NCBI RefSeq assembly: GCF_004614195.1
Contig: NZ_SPUM01000109.1
Coordinates: 1-64,000, forward strand
Source: Massilia horti
Lineage (GTDB): Bacteria; Pseudomonadota; Gammaproteobacteria; Burkholderiales; Burkholderiaceae_D
Direction: 5' to 3'
Length of the DNA stretch: 64,000 bases
Made by a program: the position numbers and the translations under genes. The notes under the pieces were generated by a model. The model ran no database searches, was not told the origin of the DNA, and saw nothing but the letters and a program-made list of their open reading frames with translations. This document shows positions 28,485 to 37,043 of the stretch, one piece after another; position 1 is the stretch's first letter, and the number at the start of each line of letters is the position of its first letter.

Positions 28485-29207
28485 TTATTCCCCGAGATAC
28501 GCCGCCTGCACCCGCGGATCGTGCAGCATATCCTCGGCCTTGCCGCTCATCGTGATCGCGCCCGAATCCATCACGTACCCGCGATTCGCAGCCTGCAGCG
28601 CCAGCCTGGCGTTCTGCTCGACCAGCAGGATCGTGATCCCCTGCTTCGACACATCGCGGATCACCTCAAAAATCTTCTCCACCATGATCGGGGCCAGGCC
28701 CATCGACGGCTCGTCCAGCAGCAGCAGCGTCGGGTGGCACATCAGCGCGCGCGCCATCGCCAGCATCTGCTGTTCGCCGCCCGACAGCGTCCCGGCCAGT
28801 TGACCGTCGCGCTCCTTCAGCCGCGGGAACACCGTGTACCACTTGTCGATGTCGGCATCGATCCCTGCCTGGTCGCGCCTGGTGTAGGCACCCATCAGCA
28901 GGTTCTCGTGAATCGTCATGCGCGTGAACACGCCGCGCCCTTCCGGCACCATCGCCAGCTTCTGCTCGACCAGCTTAAACGAGCGCGCGCCCTTGAGCGG
29001 CTGGCCCAGGTATGAGATCGTCCCTTCCACCTTGCACGACGGGAGCGTGCCGGTGATGGCCTTGAGCGTCGTGGTCTTGCCCGCGCCGTTGGCGCCGATC
29101 AGCGTCACCAGCTCGCCCTTGTTCACTTCGAGGTCGACGCCCTTGACCGCCTTGATGCCGCCATACGCAACCTTCAGGCCCGAGATTTTCAGAATGTTCT
29201 CGCTCAT
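28485..29207 (-). CDS. livF: Branched-chain amino acid ABC transporter ATP-binding protein LivF
   Basis: Second ATPase of a HAAT-family importer. The 240-residue protein has Walker A GANGAGKTTTLK, signature LSGGEQQMLAMARAL and Walker B LLLLDEPSMGLAP. The start at 29207 overlaps the livG stop by 4 bases. Last gene of livH-livM-livG-livF. Confidence 0.94.
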   Translation of the reverse strand: MSENILKISGLKVAYGGIKAVKGVDLEVNKGELVTLIGANGAGKTTTLKAITGTLPSCKVEGTISYLGQPLKGARSFKLVEQKLAMVPEGRGVFTRMTIHENLLMGAYTRRDQAGIDADIDKWYTVFPRLKERDGQLAGTLSGGEQQMLAMARALMCHPTLLLLDEPSMGLAPIMVEKIFEVIRDVSKQGITILLVEQNARLALQAANRGYVMDSGAITMSGKAEDMLHDPRVQAAYLGE

Positions 29208-29974
29208 TGGTGAGCACCTCCCAGGTACGCCTCGATCACGGCCTTGTCCTTCTGGATCTCGGACGGCAGCCCTTCCGCGATCCGCTTGCCGTACTCGAGC
29301 ACCGTAATGCGGTCGCACAGGCCCATCATCAGCTTCACGTCGTGCTCGATCAGCAGCACGGTCGTGCCCTGGGCCTTGATTTTGACGAGCAGCTCGCGCA
29401 GCGCCAGCTTTTCGGTCGCGTTCATGCCAGCCGCAGGCTCGTCCAACGCCAGCAGCTTGGGCTCGGTCGCGAGCGCGCGCGCGATCTCCAGACGCCGCTG
29501 GTCGCCATACGACAGGTATTTGGCGGTGCGGTTGGCGAACTGCCCAATGCCCACGAAATCGAGCAGCTCCTGGGCGCGCAAGCGGATCTCCGCTTCCTCC
29601 TGAACCGCGGCCTTGTGGCGGAAGATCGCGCCGAACACGCCCTGCCGGGTGCGCACGTGGCGCCCGACCATCACGTTTTCGAGCGCGGTCATCTCGCCGA
29701 ACAAGCGGATGTTCTGGAAGGTGCGCGCGATCCCGGCCTTGGCCACCTGGTGCGGCGCGGACGGCGAATATGGTTTGCCGGCCAGTTCGAAAGTGCCGCT
29801 GTCGGGCTGGTACAGGCCGGTGATCACGTTGAAGAAGGTGGTCTTGCCGGCTCCGTTCGGGCCGATCAGGCCGTAGATCTGGCCTTTCTTGATCTGGATG
29901 CCGACGTCGGTCAGCGCCTGCAGGCCGCCGAAACGCTTGTTCACGCCGGAGATGTTCAGAAGGATTTCGCTCAT
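29204..29974 (-). CDS. livG: Branched-chain amino acid ABC transporter ATP-binding protein LivG
   Basis: First ATPase of the importer, 256 residues, with Walker A GPNGAGKTTFFN, signature YGDQRRLEIARALA, Walker B LLALDEPAAGMN and the LivG-type C-terminus. It lies 16 bases after livM and overlaps livF. Confidence 0.94.
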   Translation of the reverse strand: MSEILLNISGVNKRFGGLQALTDVGIQIKKGQIYGLIGPNGAGKTTFFNVITGLYQPDSGTFELAGKPYSPSAPHQVAKAGIARTFQNIRLFGEMTALENVMVGRHVRTRQGVFGAIFRHKAAVQEEAEIRLRAQELLDFVGIGQFANRTAKYLSYGDQRRLEIARALATEPKLLALDEPAAGMNATEKLALRELLVKIKAQGTTVLLIEHDVKLMMGLCDRITVLEYGKRIAEGLPSEIQKDKAVIEAYLGGAHQ

Positions 29975-29990
29975 AGTCTTGCCCTCGGCC

Positions 29991-31214
29991 TCAAGCCGGC
30001 GTCGTCTCCGCCTTGTCCTCTACCTCTTCCCTTTCGGTCGCGGCGACCGGCCGGTCCTCCCTGTTCGGCGACGGCCACAGGCCGGCCGGGCGGTACAGCA
30101 TGATCGTCACCATCGCCAGGCCGTACAGCAGCTGGCGCAGCACCTCGGCCTCGATCAGGACCTTGCCGAACATCGCGTGCTGCGCGGGTTCCACCACGTG
30201 GCGCAGCACTTCCGGCAGCGCCGCCAGCAGCACACCACCGACGATCACGCCCGGGATATGGCCAATGCCGCCCAGGACCACCATCGCCAGCACCGCGATC
30301 GATTCGGTCAGCGAAAACGACTCCGGCGACACGAAGCCCTGGAACGCGGCGAACATGGCGCCGGCGACGCCGCCGAACGAGGCGCCCATCGCGAACGCGA
30401 GCAGCTTGACGTTGCGGGTGTTGATGCCCATTGCCTTGGCCGCGATCTCGTCCTCGCGGATCGCGACCCACGCGCGGCCCAGGCGCGAATGCTGCAGGCG
30501 GCTGGTGATGAACACCACCGCGATGCACAGGAAAAGGAACAGGAAGTAGTATGCGTTCACCGACGGCATGCCGAAGCCGCCAACGTAGACCGTGGCGCGC
30601 GATCCCGGCTCGCCGGCGAGCGAGACGCCGAAGATGCGGATCGGATCGATCATGTTGATCCCCTGCGGCCCGTTGGTGAAGTTAATCGGGTCGTTCAGGT
30701 TGTTCATGAAGATGCGGATGATCTCACCGAAGCCGAGCGTGACAATCGCCAGATAGTCGCCACGCAGCTTGAGCGTAGGCGCACCCAGGAGCGCGCCGAA
30801 GAACGCCGCGGCCAGCGCCGCCAGCGGCACGATGAACCACACCGACAGGTGAATGCCGTCGGTGCGGATCTCTTCGCCAAACAGCTTGACCAACGCTTCC
30901 CCGAACGCGGGCCAATAGTTCACTACCGATTCGAGCAGCGACGCGAACTGCGGCGACGCGAACAGGCCAGTGAGATAGGCCCCCACCGCAAAGAACGCGA
31001 TGTAACCCAGGTCGAGCAGGCCGGCGAAGCCGACCACGATGTTCAGGCCCAGCGCCAGCATGATGTACAGGAGCGCCATGTCGATGATGCGCACCCACGA
31101 GTTACCGAACTGCGAGGCGACGAACGGGAACACCAGCAGTACCGCAAGCAGCAGCCCCATCGAGATATATGCCTGGCGCGGCTTGTGCCGGACGTCGAAG
31201 GACAGGAAAGCCAT
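29991..31214 (-). CDS. livM: Branched-chain amino acid ABC transporter permease LivM
   Basis: A 407-residue inner-membrane permease with about ten hydrophobic segments. The family signature NTRNVKLLAFAMGASFGGVA and GDYLAIVTLGFGEIIR are visible. The C-terminus carries a charged tail (EREEVEDKAETTPA). It follows livH by 18 bases. Confidence 0.93.
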   Translation of the reverse strand: MAFLSFDVRHKPRQAYISMGLLLAVLLVFPFVASQFGNSWVRIIDMALLYIMLALGLNIVVGFAGLLDLGYIAFFAVGAYLTGLFASPQFASLLESVVNYWPAFGEALVKLFGEEIRTDGIHLSVWFIVPLAALAAAFFGALLGAPTLKLRGDYLAIVTLGFGEIIRIFMNNLNDPINFTNGPQGINMIDPIRIFGVSLAGEPGSRATVYVGGFGMPSVNAYYFLFLFLCIAVVFITSRLQHSRLGRAWVAIREDEIAAKAMGINTRNVKLLAFAMGASFGGVAGAMFAAFQGFVSPESFSLTESIAVLAMVVLGGIGHIPGVIVGGVLLAALPEVLRHVVEPAQHAMFGKVLIEAEVLRQLLYGLAMVTIMLYRPAGLWPSPNREDRPVAATEREEVEDKAETTPA

Positions 31215-31232
31215 GTTCGATCTCCCCGGTTT

Positions 31233-32162
31233 TTAAGCGCGGTCGGCCACGCGTTCGCCCATGATGCCGGACGGGCGCACGGTCAGCACGAGGATCAGCA
31301 CGATAAAGGCGAAGATGTCCTGGTAATTACTGCCCAGGAAGCCGCCGGTCAGGTCGCCGATGTAGCCGGCGCCCAGGCTTTCGAGGATGCCCAGCACGAT
31401 CCCGCCGATCATCGCGCCGTAGATGTTGCCAATGCCGCCCAGGACCGCAGCGCAGAACGCCTTCATGCCCGGCAGCGTGCCCATCGCGAACTGGATCGAC
31501 GCATAGTTCGCGCCCCACATCACGCCGGCCACGGCGGCCAGTGCGGCGCCAATCGCGAAGGTGGCCACGATCACGCGGTTCGAATCGACGCCCATCAGGC
31601 CCGCCACCCGCGGGTTTTCGGCCACCGCGCGCATCGCGCGGCCCATTCGGGTGCGCTCGACCAGCATCACCAGGCAGAACATAGCGACGGCCGCCAGCAC
31701 CAGCAGCAGCACCTGGGTTGGCGAGATCATGGCGCCGGCAATCATGATCGGATCAGACGACAGAAGCTGCGGGAATGGCAGCGGGCTGCGGCCCCAGATC
31801 TGCATCGCGAGCGTCTGCAGCAGGATCGACACGCCAATCGCGGTGATCAAGGGCGCCAGGCGCGGCGCGTTGCGCAGGCGCCGGTAGGCGACGCGCTCGA
31901 TTAGCATGGAAAGCGCCATCGCAACCGGAATCGCGCCAATGATCGCGATCGCCAGTTGGACATAGCCGGGCAAGCCGGGCACGTACACGCCGAGCAGCTT
32001 GAGGATCGACAGGCCGACCATGGCGCCGATCATCAGCACATCGCCATGGGCGAAATTAATCAGATTCAGCACCCCGTACACCATCGTGTAGCCGAGGGCG
32101 ACCAGTGCGTACATACTGCCCAGCACCAGCCCGTTGAGGATCTGTTGGACGAAAGTCTCCAT
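31233..32162 (-). CDS. livH: Branched-chain amino acid ABC transporter permease LivH
   Basis: A 309-residue permease with about eight hydrophobic segments; GLVLGSMYALVALGYTMVYG and NLINFAHGDVLMIGA are family blocks. The ATG at 32162 follows GAGAGAGGC; an upstream ATG at 32246 has no family resemblance. The operon contains no LivK-type binding protein, so the ligand specificity is undecided (branched-chain amino acids, urea and amides are all used by this family). Confidence 0.93.
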   Translation of the reverse strand: METFVQQILNGLVLGSMYALVALGYTMVYGVLNLINFAHGDVLMIGAMVGLSILKLLGVYVPGLPGYVQLAIAIIGAIPVAMALSMLIERVAYRRLRNAPRLAPLITAIGVSILLQTLAMQIWGRSPLPFPQLLSSDPIMIAGAMISPTQVLLLVLAAVAMFCLVMLVERTRMGRAMRAVAENPRVAGLMGVDSNRVIVATFAIGAALAAVAGVMWGANYASIQFAMGTLPGMKAFCAAVLGGIGNIYGAMIGGIVLGILESLGAGYIGDLTGGFLGSNYQDIFAFIVLILVLTVRPSGIMGERVADRA

Positions 32163-32190
32163 CGAATGCTTGCCTCTCTCAATCTCTAAC

Positions 32191-32223
32191 AAAAACGGCA
32201 CCCCGAGAATTCCCGAAGTGCCG
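32191..32223 (-). terminator. Terminator hairpin directly upstream of livH
   Basis: On the minus strand CGGCACTTCGGGAATTCTCGGG... closes with GTGCCG and is followed by TTTTTG, ending 29 bases before the livH ATG. It could end ispH transcripts coming from upstream or act as an attenuator in the livH leader. A possible -10 (TATGAT, 32325-32320) upstream of it favours the attenuator idea but has no clear -35. Confidence 0.65.
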
Positions 32224-32439
32224 CTCTTGGCCAGACGTTTCACCAAACCTGTTCTTCACTGCGGCCGCGCCCCGCTGCGCATGGCGGCAGTTCCCACGAC
32301 AAAAATTCCGAGCGTCGCCATCATAGCGAGGTTTTTGGAAAAGTAATATCGGAAAATCACATGATGGCCGAATATTGTTTTTCTTTCTAGTCACACGGCT
32401 ACCGAAGGGTGGGCGGGGCCCGTTCGTATGCGGTAATGC
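32224..32439. other. livH leader / ispH downstream region
   Basis: About 215 bases without a supported gene. On the minus strand a 22-codon open frame starts at about 32324 (MMATLGIFVVGTAAM...) ahead of the terminator hairpin. It is not enriched in leucine codons, so a leucine leader peptide is not supported. Around 32402-32428 a degenerate family B repeat remnant (aagggtgggcgg) is seen. Confidence 0.4.
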
Positions 32440-32546
32440 CGTAGGGTGCGCACCTGTGCGCACGCGGTACCCTCGTATGCCGTTGGCGCGTGCGTGCACA
32501 CGTACCGCGTGCGCACGGGTCCTCGGCGGCCCCGCGCCCCCTACGG
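32440..32546. repeat. REP inverted pair (family A, spacer type I), right arm damaged
   Basis: The left arm GTAGGGTGCGCACCTGTGCG... is complete. The right arm starts ACCGCGTGCGCACGGGT and then degenerates (cctcggcggccccgcgccccctacgg). It lies 9 bases from the ispH stop. Confidence 0.78.
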
Positions 32547-32554
32547 TGATCCGA

Positions 32555-33502
32555 TCAGGCCGCGGCCACCTTGCCGCCATCGAGTCCCTTCGGCAACGGG
32601 AACGTCACGTTCTCTTCCACACCCTCGAGCGGACGCACGCTTGCCGCGCCCAGTGCCTTCAGGTGGTCGATCACCGCCTGCACCAGCACTTCCGGCGCCG
32701 ACGCACCCGCCGTCACCCCGATCCGCTTCTTACCAACGATCCATTGCGGATCGATCTTCCCGGCATTGTCGACCATGTAGGCCGGCGTGCCCTTCTTTTC
32801 AGCCACTTCGCGCAGCCGGTTCGAGTTCGAACTGTTCGGGCTGCCAACGACAATCACCACTTCCACCTGCGGCGCCATGAACTTCACGGCTTCCTGGCGG
32901 TTGGTGGTCGCGTAGCAGATGTCGCCCTTCTTCGGCTCGATAATGGTCGGGAAGCGGCGCTTGAGCGCGGCAATGATGTCCGCCGTGTCGTCCACCGACA
33001 GCGTGGTCTGCGACACATAGGCCACTAGGTCAGGGTTGGCAACCTGCAGCTTTTCCACGTCCGCCACAGTCTCGACCAGGTGCATGCCTTCTTCGGCCTG
33101 GCCCATCGTGCCTTCCACTTCCGGGTGGCCGGCGTGGCCGATCATGATGATCTCGCAACCCTGCTTGCGCATCTTCGACACCTCGACGTGCACCTTGGTC
33201 ACCAGCGGACAGGTCGCATCGAAAATCGTCAGCCCGCGCGATTCGGCTTCGCGCCGCACCGCCTGCGACACGCCGTGCGCCGAAAACACCAGCGTATTGC
33301 CGGCTGGGACGTCGTCGAGTTCCTCGATGAAGATCGCGCCCTTGTTACGCAGGTCTTCCACAACATAGGCGTTGTGCACGATCTCGTGGCGCACATAGAT
33401 CGGCGCGCCAAATTGCTTCAGGGCACGTTCGACGATCTCGATGGCGCGGTCGACGCCCGCGCAAAATCCGCGCGGCTGGGCTAACAGAATTTCGTTTTGC
33501 AT
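32555..33502 (-). CDS. ispH: 4-hydroxy-3-methylbut-2-enyl diphosphate reductase
   Basis: Last enzyme of the MEP isoprenoid pathway, giving isopentenyl and dimethylallyl diphosphate with a [4Fe-4S] cluster. The 315-residue protein has the cluster cysteines in [22 protein letters not shown] and [12 protein letters not shown], and the substrate-binding NSSNSNRL. It follows fkpB by 11 bases, a conserved pairing in proteobacteria. Confidence 0.97.
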   Translation of the reverse strand: MQNEILLAQPRGFCAGVDRAIEIVERALKQFGAPIYVRHEIVHNAYVVEDLRNKGAIFIEELDDVPAGNTLVFSAHGVSQAVRREAESRGLTIFDATCPLVTKVHVEVSKMRKQGCEIIMIGHAGHPEVEGTMGQAEEGMHLVETVADVEKLQVANPDLVAYVSQTTLSVDDTADIIAALKRRFPTIIEPKKGDICYATTNRQEAVKFMAPQVEVVIVVGSPNSSNSNRLREVAEKKGTPAYMVDNAGKIDPQWIVGKKRIGVTAGASAPEVLVQAVIDHLKALGAASVRPLEGVEENVTFPLPKGLDGGKVAAA

Positions 33503-33513
33503 ACGTTTCCTGG

Positions 33514-33969
33514 TTAGAGAACCGAAATCAGTTTCACTTCGAACGTCATGGCCTGGCCGGCCAGCGGGTGGTTGAAGTCGAACACGGCCGAATCCGCACG
33601 CATTTCGCGCAGCACACCTGCAAATCGGCCGCCGCCGGGAGCGTTAAAGGTGACCAGGTCGCCCACCTGGTAATCGGCGTCGGGTTCCGAGTTCGCGTCG
33701 AGCGTGGCCTTGGAGACGGTCTGGATCAGTTCGGGATTGCGCTCGCCGAAGCCTTCTGCTGCGGAAATCTCGAAGGTCTCATGCGCGCCTTCTGGCAGCC
33801 CCATGAGTTTGGCTTCGAGAAACGGCGCCAGCTGGCCCTGCCCCAGCATGAGCGTAGCAGGAGTGCCGCCGAAGGTAGTGACAATATCCGTGCCATCGGC
33901 AGCGGCAAGCCGATAATGCAGGGTCAGGTAGGCCGATTCGGTGACGATGGCAGGAGATGCGTTGGACAT
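33514..33969 (-). CDS. fkpB: FKBP-type peptidyl-prolyl isomerase (SlpA/FkpB)
   Basis: A 151-residue proline isomerase and chaperone of the SlyD/SlpA group. The split FKBP fold is seen as [16 protein letters not shown], then the insert-in-flap region [15 protein letters not shown], and [20 protein letters not shown] with [13 protein letters not shown]. It precedes ispH in the same direction. Confidence 0.92.
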   Translation of the reverse strand: MSNASPAIVTESAYLTLHYRLAAADGTDIVTTFGGTPATLMLGQGQLAPFLEAKLMGLPEGAHETFEISAAEGFGERNPELIQTVSKATLDANSEPDADYQVGDLVTFNAPGGGRFAGVLREMRADSAVFDFNHPLAGQAMTFEVKLISVL

Positions 33970-34110
33970 GACTCGATGTTGTGACAGACAAACCGTTATT
34001 GTAAGCCACTAGCAGCGCTTGCGCCGCAGTGTCCGGCAGGAGCCAGATCAGTACCGCCCGCCATCGCAAGCCGATAATGCCGGATCAGGCAAGCGGATGC
34101 GAGGAAAGCA

Positions 34111-34785
34111 ATGGCAATCAATCAGTGGCCCGAACAAGATCGCCCGCGCGAGCGCCTGGTGCGCGAAGGGGCACAGGCACTATCGAATCCTGAACTGCTG
34201 GCAATCTTCCTGCGCGTGGGCGTACGCGGCAAGAACGCGGTCGAACTGGCGCAGGAGATGCTCGAACATTTCGGCGGGTCGCTGCAGCGCCTGTTCCATT
34301 CCAGTCTGGACGAGTTCTCGGCTGTGAACGGGCTGGGCCTGGCCAAGTACGCCCAGTTGCAAGCCGTGCTGGAGCTGGCGCGCCGCGCCTTTAACGAGCA
34401 GTTCGCGCGAGAATCGCTGTGCTCGCCGGATGCGGTGAAAACCTACCTGCGCAGCAAGTTCGGCTGCCAGCCACACGAATCCTTCGTCGTGCTGTTCCTG
34501 GACGTGAAGAACCGCCTGATCGACACACAGGAAATGTTTACCGGCACCCTCACCCACACCAGCGTCTACCCACGCGAAGTGGTCAAGGCGGCACTACGGC
34601 GCAACGCGGCCGGGGTCATGCTCGCGCACAACCATCCATCTGGGGTATGCGAGCCAAGCGATGCTGACCTGCGCTTGACCAATGCGCTGGTGCAGGCCCT
34701 TGCCCTAATTGACGTGCGCGTGCTCGACCACTTTGTTGTAGCGGGGTCACACGTACACTCCTTCGCAGAAAACGGCCAGCTTTAA
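34111..34785 (+). CDS. radC: RadC / JAB-domain protein
   Basis: A 224-residue protein with an N-terminal helix-hairpin-helix region (about residues 10-75) and a C-terminal JAB/MPN domain carrying the metallopeptidase motif LAHNHPSG (His173, His175) with an Asp ten residues on. Its cellular role is unsettled despite the name. It normally sits beside rpmB-rpmG; here an insert and a damaged second copy of its 3' end separate them. Confidence 0.94.
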   Translation: MAINQWPEQDRPRERLVREGAQALSNPELLAIFLRVGVRGKNAVELAQEMLEHFGGSLQRLFHSSLDEFSAVNGLGLAKYAQLQAVLELARRAFNEQFARESLCSPDAVKTYLRSKFGCQPHESFVVLFLDVKNRLIDTQEMFTGTLTHTSVYPREVVKAALRRNAAGVMLAHNHPSGVCEPSDADLRLTNALVQALALIDVRVLDHFVVAGSHVHSFAENGQL

Positions 34786-34787
34786 GG
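34768..34787. repeat. Left copy of an att-like 20-bp direct repeat (end of radC)
   Basis: GAAAACGGCCAGCTTTAAGG at the radC stop codon recurs at 36286-36305 with one difference. The two copies bracket the small accessory island and are oriented the same way. Confidence 0.75.
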
Positions 34788-34893
34788 TTCTCTACATAAG
34801 AATGACGAGTCTCGGGACGTGCGGGCCTCGTCGCATCAGCAGTTAGCCAGACCGGTTGAAACGATTATGTAAGGCGTCGGTCTGAGCGCAAAG

Positions 34894-35307
34894 TTATACA
34901 TTTTCAGCATGCGTTTCACCGATAGCGTAGCGGTGATATGCAAACACACCTCTGGCACCGTTTACGAACATCAGCAACACAACTATGGCCAGCGGCAACC
35001 CTGCTACGCCTTGTGCTGGGGCCAGAAGAGCCTTCTCAATAACAAAAAGTACGACGCCGGCCACAGCGAAAAACTTCGAATACTTCTTTATGCGCCACGC
35101 TATGACTGCAAACAGAACGGCGTCAATATACGCCAAAGGGCCAACTGCTACGATTTCCTTTTGAAGCATTAATGCAAAAGTTGCGAATGCTGCGGTGACG
35201 ACAGCAACGATCACCGCAGCCCAGTAACCAGCCTTTGATGCTTCAATCGCGCTTGCTTGATCAGTGATGGTTGGCCACCACCAATTTTTAGATTTCTTCT
35301 CAGCCAT
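34894..35307 (-). CDS. Small integral membrane protein of the radC island, unknown function
   Basis: A 137-residue protein with a charged N-terminus (MAEKKSKNWWWPTITDQASA) and four hydrophobic segments. The start at 35307 follows a strong GGGAGGAG; an ATG at 35328 is less likely. I do not recognise the family. Base composition is visibly more AT-rich than the surrounding genes and codon use differs (many A/T third positions), consistent with acquisition. Confidence 0.75.
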   Translation of the reverse strand: MAEKKSKNWWWPTITDQASAIEASKAGYWAAVIVAVVTAAFATFALMLQKEIVAVGPLAYIDAVLFAVIAWRIKKYSKFFAVAGVVLFVIEKALLAPAQGVAGLPLAIVVLLMFVNGARGVFAYHRYAIGETHAENV

Positions 35308-35446
35308 GGACTCCTCCCTTGGTTGCATATTGTTTTAGGTTGACCAGCGCGAAACGCCAGCGATAGCACTACCGTCACTGCCATGGATTTCCAACCCTGA
35401 ACCAACCGTCAACTTACGTGTCATTGTCCAGCGGACTGTACATGGA

Positions 35447-35635
35447 TCATTGTAAAGATCCCAGCACTTTCGAAAATTTGGGGAGTTTCATTTCGATTGA
35501 TTTTCGCTGGAATTCCTGAGCCGTAAGAGGACCAACAGCTATTTTAGCTGGATCACCATAGGGCGTATCGTCCCTTGAGTCGATTATGAAGTAATTGGTC
35601 TTACTTCGAGCACCGTTTGGGTGCTGTGATGGCAA
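35447..35635 (-). CDS. Short hypothetical ORF or gene fragment
   Basis: A 62-residue open frame with a possible TTG start at 35635, in the same frame as and downstream of the 35660-35902 gene, with that gene's TAA between. Sequence (for example NYFIIDSRDDTPYGDPAKI) looks protein-like, but there is no good ribosome site, so it may be the tail of a broken gene. Confidence 0.35.
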   Translation of the reverse strand: MPSQHPNGARSKTNYFIIDSRDDTPYGDPAKIAVGPLTAQEFQRKSIEMKLPKFSKVLGSLQ

Positions 35636-35659
35636 GCGCCGGGGTTTTGTTAAATGCTC

Positions 35660-35902
35660 TTAGCCGTCAGAGTCAAGATCCATAAGCTGATCAACCTGCT
35701 CTTGGCTCCAAAATCCTTTCCTCACCCTATAGAAAACGACAGCGAAAATTATTAGGGCTAGACCGATAGAGAAATATTGCTCGTATTTGTCGAGAGGCCC
35801 GGACAACAATCCCGGCCGCAAAGCAGAACAAATCAGCAAATAGGAAATTAAGCTGATTATTCCCGATACCAAGGCCGACATGAACACGCCTGTTTTATGC
35901 AT
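35660..35902 (-). CDS. Small two-segment membrane protein of the radC island
   Basis: An 80-residue protein with two hydrophobic segments (GIISLISYLLICSAL and FSIGLALIIFAVVFY) and a charged C-terminus (WSQEQVDQLMDLDSDG). Start 35902 or the ATG at 35881. Family not recognised. AT-richer than flanking genes. Confidence 0.55.
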   Translation of the reverse strand: MHKTGVFMSALVSGIISLISYLLICSALRPGLLSGPLDKYEQYFSIGLALIIFAVVFYRVRKGFWSQEQVDQLMDLDSDG

Positions 35903-36128
35903 TTAGTCCAGTTTAAAAGGAGCGAATGGTAGCGAATGCAAAGACGGTGAGGCTAGCTCAAGAATAACAACGCAGCTTAACAATGTCCACAAGGTTGAAT
36001 GGAGAAGCGGGGGGCGAACTCGGCGCTCGCTCTGCTACTGCGCCATTGAGCGGCAATCCACCCCGACGTTGCCACAGTACAACGTTTTCTAGTTTTCAAA
36101 CTGCTATCGATTTATTCCCCGCCCGCCT
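35903..36128. other. Island region without a supported gene
   Basis: About 225 bases between the small membrane gene and the radC remnant. Only short open frames of unlikely composition are present. No transposase or integrase remnant could be recognised. Confidence 0.4.
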
Positions 36129-36303
36129 GAAGTGGTCAAGTCGGCGCTGCGGCGTAACTGCCGGGGTCATGCGAGTCAAGTGATGCTAACCTGCGCTTGA
36201 CCGATGCTCCGGGTACAAGCCCTACTCGGTCGATAGGCGCGTGCTCCACTTCGTTGTGGCCGCGTCATACATCCGTTCCTTCACGGAAAACGGCCAACTT
36301 TAA
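36129..36303 (+). pseudogene. radC: Decayed duplicate of the radC 3' end
   Basis: The sequence from gaagtggtcaag to actttaagg aligns with the last part of radC (about 34574-34787). An internal deletion joins gtcATGC to the later ATGCGAG, removing the HNHPSG motif, and several substitutions and indels break the frame (for example tgcgagtcaagtga). The remnant ends in the same CGGCCARCTTTAAGG as intact radC. It lies next to rpmB, where the ancestral radC would be expected. Confidence 0.85.
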
Positions 36304-36305
36304 GG
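36286..36305. repeat. Right copy of the att-like 20-bp direct repeat
   Basis: GAAAACGGCCAACTTTAAGG differs from the 34768-34787 copy at one base (A for G). It closes the island on the rpmB side. Confidence 0.75.
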
Positions 36306-36387
36306 CCCGGAAACCCGCCCCCGGCCCGATTTTACAATTGTTAAATCAAGTGTCGCTTATCACGACACAATTTTTTTCCGCAAGTTG

Positions 36388-36417
36388 TTGATTCCCTGAT
36401 GGTTTTCGCGCTATACT
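36388..36417 (+). promoter_or_regulatory. Sigma-70-type promoter of rpmB-rpmG
   Basis: TTGATT (36388-36393), 18-base spacer, TATACT (36412-36417), 39 bases before the rpmB start. The strong Shine-Dalgarno AAGGAG follows at about 36445. Confidence 0.65.
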
Positions 36418-36456
36418 CGCGGTTTCCGATTTTGGAACATTATTAAGGAGTGCACT

Positions 36457-36693
36457 ATGGCACGTGTCTGCCAAGTTACTGGGAAGGGACCGATGGTTGG
36501 TAACAACGTCTCCCACGCCAACAACAAAACCAAGCGTCGTTTCCTGCCGAACCTGCAGAACCGTCGCATCTTCGTTGAATCGGAAAATCGCTGGGTCTCC
36601 CTGCGTGTGTCCACCGCTGGTCTGCGCGTCATCGACAAGATCGGCATCGACGCTGTGCTGGCCGACCTGCGCGCCCGCGGCGAAAAAGTTTAA
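36457..36693 (+). CDS. rpmB: 50S ribosomal protein L28
   Basis: Large-subunit ribosomal protein, 78 residues. The opening [20 protein letters not shown] and the later [16 protein letters not shown] are standard L28 blocks. Preceded by AAGGAG; followed 16 bases later by rpmG in the usual operon. Confidence 0.98.
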   Translation: MARVCQVTGKGPMVGNNVSHANNKTKRRFLPNLQNRRIFVESENRWVSLRVSTAGLRVIDKIGIDAVLADLRARGEKV

Positions 36694-36709
36694 TTAGGGA
36701 GCTGCAATC

Positions 36710-36877
36710 ATGGCAAAAACTGGCCGCGACAAAATCAAGCTGGAATCGACTGCAGGCACGGGTCACTTCTACACCACCACCAAGAACAAGCGCACCATGC
36801 CGAACAAGATGGAAATCATCAAGTTCGACCCGAAAGCTCGCAAGCACGTGCCTTACAAAGAAACCAAGATCAAGTAA
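36710..36877 (+). CDS. rpmG: 50S ribosomal protein L33
   Basis: A 55-residue ribosomal protein. It begins [18 protein letters not shown] and ends [13 protein letters not shown], typical L33. The zinc-binding CxxC pairs of the C+ type are absent, so it is the zinc-independent C- type. The ribosome site TAGGGAG lies about ten bases upstream. Co-transcribed with rpmB. Confidence 0.97.
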   Translation: MAKTGRDKIKLESTAGTGHFYTTTKNKRTMPNKMEIIKFDPKARKHVPYKETKIK

Positions 36878-36897
36878 TCTGGTTTTTTTCGGTATCC

Positions 36898-36931
36898 AAA
36901 GAGCCGCCCACGCAAGTGCGCGGCTCTTTTG
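36898..36931 (+). terminator. Intrinsic terminator of rpmB-rpmG
   Basis: AAAGAGCCGC (36898-36907) pairs with GCGGCTCTTT (36920-36929), followed by T-rich tgttttg. Confidence 0.9.
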
Positions 36932-37043
36932 TTTTGCCCGTTGACGAGAATCAAGCCCTGCCGATTCGCCATTCCTGCCGTCAGGAAATTGCGTATATTG
37001 GAAAGGTTGCCGTAACGAACGGCATCCTTCGGGAGGAACGCAT

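Noticed and set aside
29889-31904. A 671-codon plus-strand open frame
   Set aside because: Antisense to livM and livH; the His/Arg/Gln-rich composition is typical of a high-GC shadow.
32260-32326. A 22-codon leader peptide upstream of livH
   Set aside because: It has only one leucine codon and no run of branched-chain codons, so a classical leucine attenuator peptide is not supported.
34909-35172. An 87-codon plus-strand frame in the radC island
   Set aside because: Antisense to the better-supported membrane protein with its strong ribosome site; composition is irregular.
35211-35405. A 64-codon minus-strand frame
   Set aside because: It overlaps the start of the 34894-35307 gene in another frame and lacks a ribosome site.
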